This document shows, piece by piece, positions 46,771 through 57,975 of a DNA stretch of 64,000 nucleotides. Source of the stretch: Bradysia coprophila. Lineage: Eukaryota; Arthropoda; Insecta; Diptera; Sciaridae. Numbering within the stretch: the first letter of the stretch is position 1; the number at the start of each line of letters is the position of its first letter. The notes under the pieces were generated by a model. That model ran no database searches and was not told where the DNA came from. It worked only from the letters and a program-made list of their open reading frames with translations. A program made the position numbers and the translations under genes. The stretch is taken from positions 11,803,318 through 11,867,317 of the forward strand of contig NC_050738.1 in assembly GCF_014529535.1 (NCBI RefSeq). Reading direction: 5' to 3'.

Positions 46771-49265
46771 ATGTTTCTCTAAATCTTTCTTCTCATAGTT
46801 CCTATTCCTTCTCATAGTGCCGAATGGTACAGGCAATATATTCTTTTTGTATTATCTGCAATTTTGATTCCATTGTGGCTAAATTTGGTAACCGGTAGTG
46901 AAAAAAGTTATTCCCTGTTACAACTTCTCATTTTTCCATTTTTATGATGAGTTATCCAATATTCACAGTAAAAAAAAAAACAAGATTAGTTTGAAGGTAA
47001 AAGAAAGGTAAAAAGCAGTCTAGAAGTGGGAGTGGGATTAAATTTACAGGCTGCAGTTTATAGACAAACACTTTACCTTACAGTCTGCTTCCAATTCCAT
47101 AGATTACACACGGCGTCGTAATTCTATAAGCCCCTTCGTACTTCGTACTGGGCTAAAAATAATTCAAACCAACACACCCCATTAAGCAAGTGCAGTTATT
47201 ACCTCTAACATACAATGAATCAATTTCTTCTACGATTGTTTTGTGTGTTTTAGAATTGTGTGTATATAATTTGTAACATATTAATACTTTATCAATAAAA
47301 TCGATGCAACGTTTTTCTGACTCTACGTTTACTGCACGGAATAACGAACGTCATTTTTCTAGATGTAATTCGATTTGTCTGTAACAATTCACGCCGTAAG
47401 TGTGCCTAAAATTTGAATTTTAAGTGTACGATTCAATGAAAAAGTGAGCCCAAAACATTTCAACGCTTCATGAAAATGACACTACGTTAGAAAGACCTCC
47501 GCACTTTCCATTTTGAATTTCGACCGCACTTACGGCGTGAATACCCTCTCTAGCAAACAAACTTCGTTTTGACGCTGTCAAAATACCACCTTGTTCCTTT
47601 GTTTGTAGAATCATATGTACACTGTTGAATGATTTCTAATTTTACATCTAAAATGCAAAGGCTACGTTGCACTTTTACCACCTTAACAAATGTAGTAAGG
47701 TTGCTAGAGATGGTATTGGTCTGTAATAATTCGGATGGAAGTATTTTTTTGCTTCTGGTTATTCTTGGTAAGTACTTGAAGATTTCAACATTTCTCCATG
47801 ACATCACAAGATGCAGGTTTAGGTTGCTTTATTGTTATTCATTTTTTCACAACGTTTCTTGGGACTTTGTTAGAAATACGAAAAAATTTCTTGTGTAGAG
47901 ATAGGCTATCAGGGCTCATCACCTTTCTTCGTTTTTTTAGTCGTTGATGAAATTGGACTCAAAATGGGGTTCCCAGACCTATACTCTTTTTAGAGTACAG
48001 GACTCAAGACCATGTATTGTCAATGAAAGGATTACCTGAAGTATTGAAAAAATATTGACGATTTGACTGTGATCGGAACCATTTTATAATTCTATAAAGG
48101 AAGCATTTCTTTCTGCCAACTTAACCTAATCTCTTCCACTTCCAAATAATGTACTCTTTCGCACTTACGTATTAATAACATTTATTTTCCTGACCGTAGA
48201 AAAATGCTTAATTTTAGCACAATTAATCAGTATCTACCAACTCAAAAAAATAATTAAACGGTCTTCACCAGTAAGTCTGGTAGTACTCAGTATGGTGCAC
48301 ATACATTTTTTGAACTTTTCAGGCATCGCATCATACATAATGCGGAATAAAACGTTGTGGAACCAACTTTCTTTTTCGAAAATTGACTTTTTCATTTCAT
48401 TTTTAGCGAACGGAGTCATTTTTCTGACACAAGGGCCTGGACTATAGGATCTATCAGTGCAAAGAGTATCGTTACATTAGTATTGATCCTAGGCAACAGT
48501 GACGGATCGAAAAACAAGCTGCTTGGACCAGAACCAGGAGTTAGCGTAAGCAATTATGGAGGTGGATCAAGTGAGATAAGCGAAAAAATGCATTCCAATA
48601 AGCAGGGTGAGTAGTAGGTTCTACTTATCACTCTCACACCAAATTTGAAACGACTAGCAGGGATACTTGCAGTACACTGAAAGATGAACCAGCACTAACA
48701 CACCATAGGCATAATGAACTCTCCCATTCAATTTAATTCAATTAATTTGTTCATTTTGAATCTTCTTAATACAAGCGGACTGTCAGTTTACAAAGCATGT
48801 AAAGCAAACGAATCCACAGAACACATAATACAAAAGCAAGACAAAACAAGAATATAGAAGCTAGAATGTGAGGCAAATGCGGTGAGATAGATGACGCCCA
48901 ACATCTTCTATGCTCGGCCTACATTATGACCAGAATCGCCCAGTATCACAGAGGGAACCCATCCGAATAATGCACTTCAATTCATTTACACTGTGAATAG
49001 AATCTAACTTAGGACACACACAACAGGTCCAACGGGAGCCTTAGGTGCAGTGATTAGTCCCACCCACCTTAAATTACCTTTAACGTTCAACGCAAAAACA
49101 AGCCAAATCCGTTTGTGCGTGTAGAATTTGGCCACACCTAGTGTTTAATATTCAATGCTACGCATGGGACATTTTGAACAATATCGATAATCATTTTGAT
49201 AATTAGATAATTATCAAAATATTATTAACTATCGATTGTCGATATGTCTTTCTCCTTTTCTCCTT
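46771..49265. other. Spacer between the duplicated blocks
   Basis: No coding exon recognised. It contains a fold-back MITE at 47387-47542. Open frames here (for example 47550-47898 on both strands) show no known domain. Confidence 0.4.
47387..47542. mobile_element. Inverted-repeat MITE with ATTCACGCCGTAAGTG ends
   Basis: The left end ATTCACGCCGTAAGTGTG is the inverse of the right end CGCACTTACGGCGTGAAT over 16-17 bases. 156 bases, non-coding. A similar ACGCACTTACGGCGTGAATA string occurs singly at 21609. Confidence 0.7.
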
Positions 49266-49606
49266 TGTTAACAAACAGATACCTATTGCAACAATTGGCT
49301 TGTGTTTATGTACAAATTACTTAATTTTCTAAATGACTTGGACAATAAAATTAAATTTCCAATTGAAATAGATGTAAATTCGACATCATTAACATATTAA
49401 ATATATGTGGGACTTGAATCGATATATCTATTTTGTCCAACTAAAACAATTGTCCCTGTCGTTTTGATTCAAAACGTATATGTTGCAAGTTATTTATGAA
49501 ATGAAATGTTTTGCTTTTTCCTCACCAAATTAGACACTCTTAGTAATGATATAAGTTATTCAATAGTGTTCCAGTACAGCATAAGCCGCTTGTTACACCA
49601 GACGCA

Positions 49607-51068
49607 ATGGTTGTTGGCTCAAAAATGCATGAAATTCAAGTTCACAAAGTGATAAATCTGTTGATTTCTTTCCTTTATCGTATCGGTATTTGGCATCGAG
49701 GAGATAAGCCCACAGTTAAAGAACTTGGAATGAAGTGGTTCTATTGCATCTATTATGCACTTTTCAGTGTTGCATCGTTGTGTGGAGTGATTTTTAGTTC
49801 GAACACCCTACATCAGTCTATGTTCACTGCGACAGTGGTGGTTATGGTTACAGTTTTGGAAGTTAAGCTTTGCATTTTAATATGGAAGCAAGACATGGTT
49901 CTGGAATTGTTGAATCGGATTAGTGTTTATTCGATTCGAAACAACGAAACTTTCCGCATCTGTGATAGAAAAATGGAAAGTTTTTTGAAATTTGTGGTTG
50001 TATTCTATGCTGCTGCTTTCGTTGCAGCTGCTTTTGCTAGTTTTGTGGTACCATTTATTGGAAAAGAGCGAACTTTAGCTTACCTCATGCATTCTTTTTA
50101 GCAATTGCTTTTACTGCTACCGAGACGTACTTAACGATCGTGGCTATTCTATTTTCGATCATCATTTGGTTTTTAATGATTCATTTGTCATTAAGATATG
50201 AAGGTCTAGCAGGAGATGTGAGAATCGTGGGACGAATTGCCAAACAGAAAAATGGGAAAATGTCAGAGAAGGAACTACACAACACTTTTATGCAGGACTT
50301 GAAGGAATCGATTATTGCCCACGCTAACTTGAGAGGGTATAATACTCATGCCGAATGAATGCAATTTATATTTAAAATTTTGTCATTTTTCTAAAGACTA
50401 ATCGACGAATTCGAATCATTATCGTCGAATACATTTTTTCTTCAATTTGGTACCAGCGGTGTATGCATCTGCGCATCAGTTTATTGCCTGGCATTTGTAT
50501 ATCAACTCAATTGATCTCAGGGCCTATTTCGAAAAAAAAAACGTTTTTTTCTGTTAGCTTCTCAAATATCCAGATTTATTTTGAATCTTACCGAATCCTT
50601 CAATATATTTCGATTCGTGAAAGAGATTTCTCAAGAATAGGCCCTGATTTTGATAAAACGATTTTGCTGTCGCTTACCTTCAATTATTTTTAGGATATCA
50701 GTAATAACATGATAGAGCGCTTGATTAACATTTACATGTTTGTCTACAATATTTATGAATTACTTATGATTACGTACCTTGGGAACGACATTATGCTGTC
50801 CAGCTCTCGTATCAGCTACAGTTTGTTTGAGTCGAACTGGTTTGATCAACCACAATCAACCAACAAGTACATAATCATTTTTGGTGAATATTTAAAGCCT
50901 GCACATGAAGTGTTGGTTGGTAAACTGTTTCCGCTAACTTTGGAAACATTTAATAGGGTAGGCTCGATCGTTGATTTATTTGACCTTTTTTACATTGTCT
51001 AACTCTTGTTACAGATTTTACGTTCAGCTTACAGCATGTTCAATATTTTAAAAAGCACTCAACAGTGA
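49607..51068 (+). pseudogene. Odorant receptor paralogue broken by a 34-base deletion
   Basis: Collinear with the receptor at 42323. Exon positions: 49607-50336, 50397-50496, 50694-50957, 51015-51068; exons 2-4 have exactly the same lengths as the intact copy, and all splice sites are preserved. Exon 1 is 730 versus 752 bases: it has a 12-base in-frame insertion (adding EKEL before HNTF) and lacks 34 bases near 50083, after GKERTLAY. The frame shifts and stops at TAG 50099-50101. After the deletion the original frame resumes (TYLTIVAILFSIIIWFLM). No GT-AG intron of the right phase repairs it. Near-intact elsewhere, so inactivation is recent or an assembly error. Confidence 0.9.
50518..50646. 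mobile_element. hAT-like MITE in intron 2 of the OR pseudogene, copy 4
   Basis: Left terminus CAGGGCCTATTTCGAAA, right terminus AATAGGCCCTG. Same family as copies at 14873, 28248 and 45295. Target duplication is not clear (ATTGATCT versus ATTTTGAT). Confidence 0.7.
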
Positions 51069-51130
51069 TTGTAAAAAGATTGTAGAAATAGTCACAAATT
51101 AGAGCACCTAAAAGCACAATAGCTATTTAG

Positions 51131-51236
51131 GTATCTGTTGTGGACGATATATTTTAGACAATTTCGTTGTAGCTCAACGAAGTGAATGCGATAGGCGAAA
51201 ATGCCTAAAATAAACTGTCCACAACAGATGCGTATA
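51131..51236. mobile_element. Inverted-repeat insertion in the OR pseudogene 3' flank
   Basis: GTATCTGTTGTGGAC at the left pairs with GTCCACAACAGATGCGTATAC at the right, with TTTTAG/CTAAAA inside. The corresponding site in copy A (around 43755) lacks it: there AGCACA runs straight into AATAATTATTAGC. About 185 bases are extra in copy B. Confidence 0.75.
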
Positions 51237-51399
51237 CAACTTTTCATGCTGAGTGCCTAAATTACGAGAAAAATTCCGAAATTTATGTCCAAGGCATGAA
51301 AAATAATTATTAGCGGTTCAGGCAAACGTTTTGCATTATATTAAACGATACATATCGATAGAAATTATACTTTCGATCTGATGATAAATTTCAGGAATA

Positions 51400-53870
51400 A
51401 ACTAAATTCCAACGTAAAATTCAAACATAATATTGAAAGGATCACAAGATTGAGAGATTTTTATATCGAACAGTGATTGACATTATGATATGGTAAGAGA
51501 CGTGGATATAACAAAGGGTTTGCTCCGTTCTGCTTGGTTGAATTGTCAAATGACCTAGGTAGTCAAAACAGACTGTGTATAGATCATTTTCATGACCTTG
51601 TAAACATCAGACACGATCCCAACTATCAGGCATGTCAAAAAATATCGAATGAATTGAACGAACGATTTTCATATAAAAATCAGTAAATTGAACGCAGTTA
51701 ACGTCAATTGATTGAGGTTAAGGACTACTTGACGAAAAATTAAGTGTGGTTACGTTGACAAGTACCGTATAATGAAAATGATCTATACCGATTGTCCAAA
51801 AACAGGCAAGAGAATAGAATTTATATAAGAGGCCTCCACGACGCAGTATAGTCCAAAATTCTCACATAAATTCAGTTTTTTATGTTGGTAGCCACAAAGT
51901 GGCAGATGATTCGGCTTTTTTTCATTTTTTACCTATTTTAACAATTTTCTTAACAGTATCTACTGTCCTCAACATCTGCTTGTGACGCAACATTTTATTG
52001 TTTTTTTTTCTAGAATTTTTTCGGTGAAATTTTTGCTTTTCTTTTTGCGACTCGAAGCGGTAACCCTCACCACCACCGATATCAGTTCTTTTGTAAGTAG
52101 ATAAGAGGACTTGTGTCACACCTCCACTGTAAGTGGCGTTTGTATGAAACGTTACAATACAAACAATGCTAAGCTGTTCATTAGGACAATGGAGTTTTGC
52201 TGTTAAAATAAAAGAATATTGCAATGCCATTTGTAATGTAAACAGTCAAAGGGCCTGACCAAACCATAAGGTGTAACCTAGTACTCGTACAACCAGAGAA
52301 AGAAAATTCTCTGACATTCTAAGAGAATAATCTGAAAATCTTCTGAACATTTTTCTTCAAGAAAATCCTTTGCCACTAGAATTTACGATTGTTCTAAACT
52401 CGATGTTAGCAGATGCAATACAAGATTCATTAAAAAAAATGCAGACGCAGCATAAATAAAAAGAACGTCGCTTTATTCTAAAAAATATATTAATACAAAT
52501 TTAGAGTTTTTGTTTTATTAGATTCATAATTCGTTTTTTAAAGTATATTTTCCGTAAATATTACATTTTTGTAGCTACATTTAGCGTCATCCGTTTAATT
52601 CATACAATTTTATTTTTTCACCTCAATTTTCTCAATTTCGCACGATTTAACATTTCTAGAAATTTTATAGTTGAACTGAAAAATAGGAATTGATTTTTTT
52701 TTGACAATTTTAACTTTTGATAATCAAAAATATTTTCAAATATACTTTCCGTTAGAATAAACTTTTAAGGAAGGAGGAAGAAATTTATTAATTTTATTTT
52801 TTTGTTTTTATTGTATTTTTAATTAGCTCAAGTCTCTAAAACAATTTTTCTTTAGATAAATTTTACAATTAATATCAACAAGTAAATAACATGGTTTCAT
52901 AGTTGTTATAGTAACTTCATATAGTTTTTATAGTAAAATTAATTTCATTTCATTTCATTTTGTTTTTTTTTTTATTGTCAACGTGATTTTAGATTCGGAA
53001 TATATAAACCAATTCTCTTGAATATATGATATTTCTTATTACTCTCAATAAATATAAATTTTTCTCTTGGTTTTAAAAGCCTTTTTCGATCTTTTTTTAA
53101 TAAATTTCTTCACAGAATTTTGTGTTTTTTGTTTGATTTGATAAATAATTTTATTTTCATTTTTTTATGTGTGATATAAGTTGGTAGATTGATCATAAAA
53201 TGCGATTTTGTTTTTATTTCCTTTTTAAATATTATCAATATTAAAAATTGGCGCCAGCGCTATGTAATGTAAAATATAGTTCAATACTTTCCTAATTAAA
53301 TCATTTTCATTTATCTGGTGTTTCATGTTTTAGAGTAAATTTTATTTTCTCATTTGAAATGTTTCATATTTTTTATTTTTATCTTTTTTATATTTAGAAT
53401 TTTAAGTGAGCTTTTATTGTTGCTTTCAATTTCTTCCTTATGATTCGAAAATATTCATTTTTAGTTTTAATTTATTTTTGCTGAACGCATTTATTCTTTA
53501 TACCTTACACCGTTCTATCCTCACCATATCTCACTAATTTACTTTCTTTCTTTTAAGTTGATTTTTGTGCCGCAAGGAAAATAATTTAATCATTTCAAAA
53601 CTATAACGAAATTATATGTAAAAAGATCCATTCATACAAATACTGACTGAAAGTGTAACTACTCTACAGATGCTTTCTATAAAGCATTACTAATCGACAT
53701 TTAATTCTGAAATATTAGTTGTAAAATAAACGTTTCGGTATGCCGCAAGAAAGGATGGTGAAATCTCCAAGTTTTTATTCAATTTTTATAAATTTTCAAT
53801 TACCCAGTGATTTTCTAAGCGTTATGTTGTTGTTAAAGAGAATAGCTGCAATAAGATTACTACTTCGAGA
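51400..53870. other. AT-rich gene-free DNA
   Basis: Long T- and A-rich tracts, especially 52400-53500. Open frames (51922-52230 minus, 53740-53997 plus) show no recognised domain. No repeat unit or RNA gene identified. Confidence 0.4.
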
Positions 53871-54759
53871 ATGGTTTATTCATAAAATATGTATTCTTGA
53901 GGATCTGAAACGAATTTCGTTTTGTTTGACCAGTCAAGAGATAGTAACGGGTGTTGCATATTCCTATTTATTGTTTGCTCGGATAAATAATGTCTAGACT
54001 ATAGTTCAGAAAGACGAAACACAGTAACCAACTATAAGAGTTTAATGTGAAACCCCTTTTGATTTTCATAAGGATGTAACTTCAAGGACAAACCGGCATA
54101 ATCAATTTTCGATTTTACTTATACATTCGGTTTGATTGAGAGCGCAAAACTTTATTTCAGATAAACAATATAACCGATTTTGAGGCAGTGGGTGGTTATG
54201 AGTTATGAGTGGATTGTGGGTTGTGGGTTGGCAATGTTTTCATTCTGAATGCAGCCGAAAAAAAAGACGGAATGGGTTGTTGTTAAGTACATAAATTAGC
54301 TGTTCGATATCATATATCAGTCACAGGTTCTCAGATTTGTTTAATCAATATTGCTGTATCGTCTGCCCTCGAGTAACTACGTAGTAAGAAGTTCATATTG
54401 TCGTTCTGAATTTCACAAGCCAATCGAGATCAACAATACGTTACATTTCAGAGAGGTATTATTTATTATTCGGGGTCATTCACAACATACGAAGACGTAC
54501 CTTTCTTCACCTTCTTATTCTTTGTTGTAACACCTTTCCTCAAAGAGTGAATGTGATTGAGTTATTAGACAATATTACCCAGATTTTCTGTCTACGATAC
54601 ACCTTAAATTCACATTGATAATCATTGTTTGGTGTATAGGTCGAAAAATCTCATGATCACCCCATAAGAATTAAAAGACGTTGCATGACGCGTACGCATT
54701 TCGCAAAATTCACAAAAAAATACTCAATCTCAAAAGTGAGAAGATAATGATTCGTAGTG

Positions 54760-54965
54760 ACTATTCGCAGGCGCCTGCCAATAGCCAAATTATTATTAAA
54801 GATACTATTCGCCTGCCAATAGCATCTTCCCCCTTTACAGAGGCTATTGGCAGGCGCCTGCCAATAGCATTTTCCCTTTTACACAGGCTATTGGCAGGGG
54901 GCTGCCAATAGCATTTTTCCTTTCACAAAGACTATTCGCAGGCGAAATGACGTGCCAACAGCATC
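54760..54965. repeat. Palindromic tandem repeat (CTATTGGCAGGC units)
   Basis: CTATTGGCAGGC and its inverse GCCTGCCAATAG alternate across about 200 bases, separated by spacers of TTTTCCCTTTTACA type, with a period near 60 bases. At 54843-54868 the two halves meet in a perfect 26-base palindrome. GC-rich in an otherwise AT-rich setting. Confidence 0.85.
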
Positions 54966-54969
54966 TACA

Positions 54970-57900
54970 ATAATGATTTGCGTTGACTTCTGAATATGTA
55001 ATTCTGTTATTGGCTCATCTGAACTCACACAGAGTATTTTACAATACAGCAATTAAGATGTTAGACTCTAACATTTCGCAGACCGGAAACTTATCACGAT
55101 GTCTAACTATCGGGTCTTTTTCTGCTTTTAGTCAAAAAAGCCAAATAGTGATCGAAATATATCATTTCTTTAGAGTTTGTCATCCCCAAATTACAGGAAC
55201 ACATTCATCACTCATTCATTATTCTAAGAGAAGACCTGACGGCAGCCAATCTTTGCATGTCATTTTGAAGTTGTGGGGGAGGGTTAACTGAGAAAAACTG
55301 AAAAATGACCGCTTTACCTGTATTATAGTCATATAAATTTTATGTAGAGGTTTCTTCTTGAAAAAGAGTTTAATTGGTGAAATTGATTCTGTAAATGGAT
55401 TCACAAGTATCGTCGAATTTAATTTATTTGCTAATAAAATTATTGTCGTTCATTTACTTATTTTGTTTTAATAAAGTCGATTGTTCTTAAATAATTTAAA
55501 AATTTTGTTTCTTTTATTATATACTCGATTATTATCTTACTAATTTTTTATATGTATCTTTTATAAATAATCATATGGTTTTTTCATTTATTGTCAATAT
55601 TGTCATATAGTTTCATCATTTCTTTTGTTTTTGTTTTTCTTCTACAATATTTATATATATACTAAACATCTAAAGCTATTTTTTTCTTTCTGTTCATTAA
55701 TTGATTTTCTTCATCGTTTAGATATATTGTGTCGCTCGATTATAATATTTAATTTTTTTGTTTTTTTTTTTAATGATTTTAAAAATATTTTTTATACTTT
55801 TTTTAGGCAATTTTATGTCATTCATCATTATGTTCATCATTTTCAATAATTTTCTTTTTTTTCCCCTAATTTCTAATGCGATTTTCATATCTTCTTTTTT
55901 TTACAAAATAATTGAACTGTACATAAGCGCGTTGTCACTAAATTTGAATTTGAAAGCACTAATTTATTCATTTTATTTTCATTATTTTCAATGGGCTTTG
56001 CAGTTTTGTATTTTTCATTTATTTATTATTTTCTTTTTACTGGATGAATCGAACTTTTGTTTTTGCTCGTTAAACTTTTAATTGTTTTTTCACTTGTTTG
56101 TTTATTAAAATCTTAAAATTGATTAGGATACTAGGTTTTGTATTGGTGAAGGAGGTAATAGAGAGGAAATTTGATATGTCATCAAAACAAGAACACGTTT
56201 TTTTTATCTTTTCATTAAATGTCAACTAGGCTAGAATATATAAAATTTAATTTCTGTATTAGATGACCAATTGATTTTAAGTCTACACAAAAAATGACTT
56301 TCTTTTTACTGTGGACCTTTTCTTAACGGCAATCACATCACTATACAGTGCTTTAAATATATCTCTTCTTTTACTTTAAATATTGCGATACGTGATTGCT
56401 AAAAATCTTTTACTTCGTTTGTTTAAACGTATACTGCTTTATAAGGGGATGCAAGCAAGACCTCATCACTTATTATTGTCATCGAGTTCGATAACAGATG
56501 CCTAGCCGTTTCGAAAAGGCTTAAAATTTTTATTTTTTTTCTTCTTCTTCTTCTTTCATTTTAATTTCTAATCACATCAATTGAGCTAGACGATTTGAGT
56601 TTAAAGCGTTACTCTACTAGCTTCTACAAAAAAGAAATTCGTGAAAATGTTAAAGCAAATAAACCTAAGTAATTTCGGTCCTGAAAGCATCAACGAACTG
56701 AAAGTCAAGTATGATAACTCAACTTCCGATTTTAACTAGAATCTATCATAGACGGCAATCATATTACCAGAATCGTAGAATTTTACCTTCTGTTGCTGCT
56801 TTGACGCCACGTAATTTTTGGCTTCAAATCCGCTTTTACAACATCGTGCAGGTATTTTCAACAGATCGAGAACCAAAATCTTTTACTTCATTTCTACAAT
56901 CAAATAAATCTGCAATAACCAGATGACCGATAACAGAACGGCATAGCCGCTCGTAAAATGTTGGTGAACATTGTTATAAACAGTTATTGGGTAAAGAAAT
57001 CGAATGTTGGAAATTGCATCTTGTGTTTGACTTTGTCTCAAATATATTATATTTCAACTCACGAAGTTTGAGTTCTATCATTTTCTCTAATTTCTAGTTT
57101 CGTCAGCTCAATTTTTTTATCATCAAGGAAAACTGTAGATTTTTGACTATTGTAACTATTGACTCGCATTTTCTTCGCGTCCGATATACTGGATTAGATC
57201 CATTGGATCACATCGATTTCTTTCGTAGAACTTATTACTAGTTATTTACATTTTCAAATTAAAATTATCGTAAATACGATTCTGCCAGGTCGTTATAAGT
57301 ACATACATTTCGCATACAAAACGAACGTGATAAACGTCGCCGTGGAGGTAGGAATGGAAATGGAACCGAATTGATGGGCATTTAATATGTGTTCATGTGG
57401 GGAGATAATCAGGCGGTCCATTTATGTAGTGTCTACTATTATTATTTGTATTTACATATTTTATGTGCGTGGAAGGAACATCATTAATTTAAAAATTAAT
57501 TTCAAGAATAAAAAATATTTTTGCGTGTTAAAAACACGTTTTCAACAATGTGCGCAAATTGAAAACATTTTTATCGGCATTTTAAACATGAACGCATTTA
57601 ATTGGACTTGATTTTAATTTCATTCAAACAGAGAAATGGGATTTTTAAGGCGCTAAAAATCGATAGAATATTTTGTGAAGCTTATGCATACGCATTTGCT
57701 CTACAGAGACTGTAGTCGCTAAATAAAAATATCGTCGCAGTGGTTTTTATTCGCTTAAAAACGTGAGTGATATTTTCATCGTCTCAAAACAACATCAAAC
57801 TTAAAGTTAAACAAAATAAAATTCTTTGTTTGAATGGTACATCGACGTGTACGCTAAGAAAATCATACAAAATTAGCTCACAACATTTCACATATTATTA

Positions 57901-57975
57901 ACTGTCTACTTACATTTTAAAAACTAAAGCCTACACTTATCGCTACACTAAATATTCTACGTGAGTTCCCATATC
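54970..57975. other. AT-rich gene-free DNA downstream of the sugar transporter
   Basis: Poly-T/A-rich sequence, extreme at 55440-56100, giving low-complexity Phe/Ile-rich open frames that I do not accept as genes. A dispersed repeat copy lies at 56401-56506. The transporter's 3' UTR would occupy the right edge. Confidence 0.4.
56401..56506 (+). repeat. Dispersed repeat, TTGTCG/ACTTCATTTG family
   Basis: AAAATCTTTTACTTCGTTTG, TTTATAAGG, CCTCATCACTTATTATTGTC and CGATAACAGATG are shared with 61220-61328. A partial AAATCTTTTACTTCATTT recurs at 56877. Confidence 0.5.

Larger units (their letters stand above)
49266..54490 (+). repeat. Tandem segmental duplication, copy B
   Basis: Counterpart of 42078-46770 in the same orientation. 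It has an extra MITE in receptor intron 2, an inverted-repeat insertion at 51131, and more than 1 kb of very AT-rich DNA (52400-53500) in place of the 152-base repeat. Confidence 0.85.

Noticed and set aside
50041-50105. A hidden intron (GTACC...TTTTTAG) repairing the second odorant receptor
   Set aside because: Available donors are in phase 0 while the downstream frame needs phase 1; the intact paralogue has coding sequence here.
51922-52230. 102-codon minus frame ending in Lys-rich sequence
   Set aside because: No homology recognised and composition fits AT-rich random sequence.
54760-54965. Regularly spaced repeats resembling a CRISPR array
   Set aside because: Units are self-complementary, spacers are related to each other, and the context is an insect genome.
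55625-56081. Overlapping Phe/Ile-rich open frames
   Set aside because: Low-complexity poly-T DNA gives apparent membrane proteins; no codon structure or splice support.
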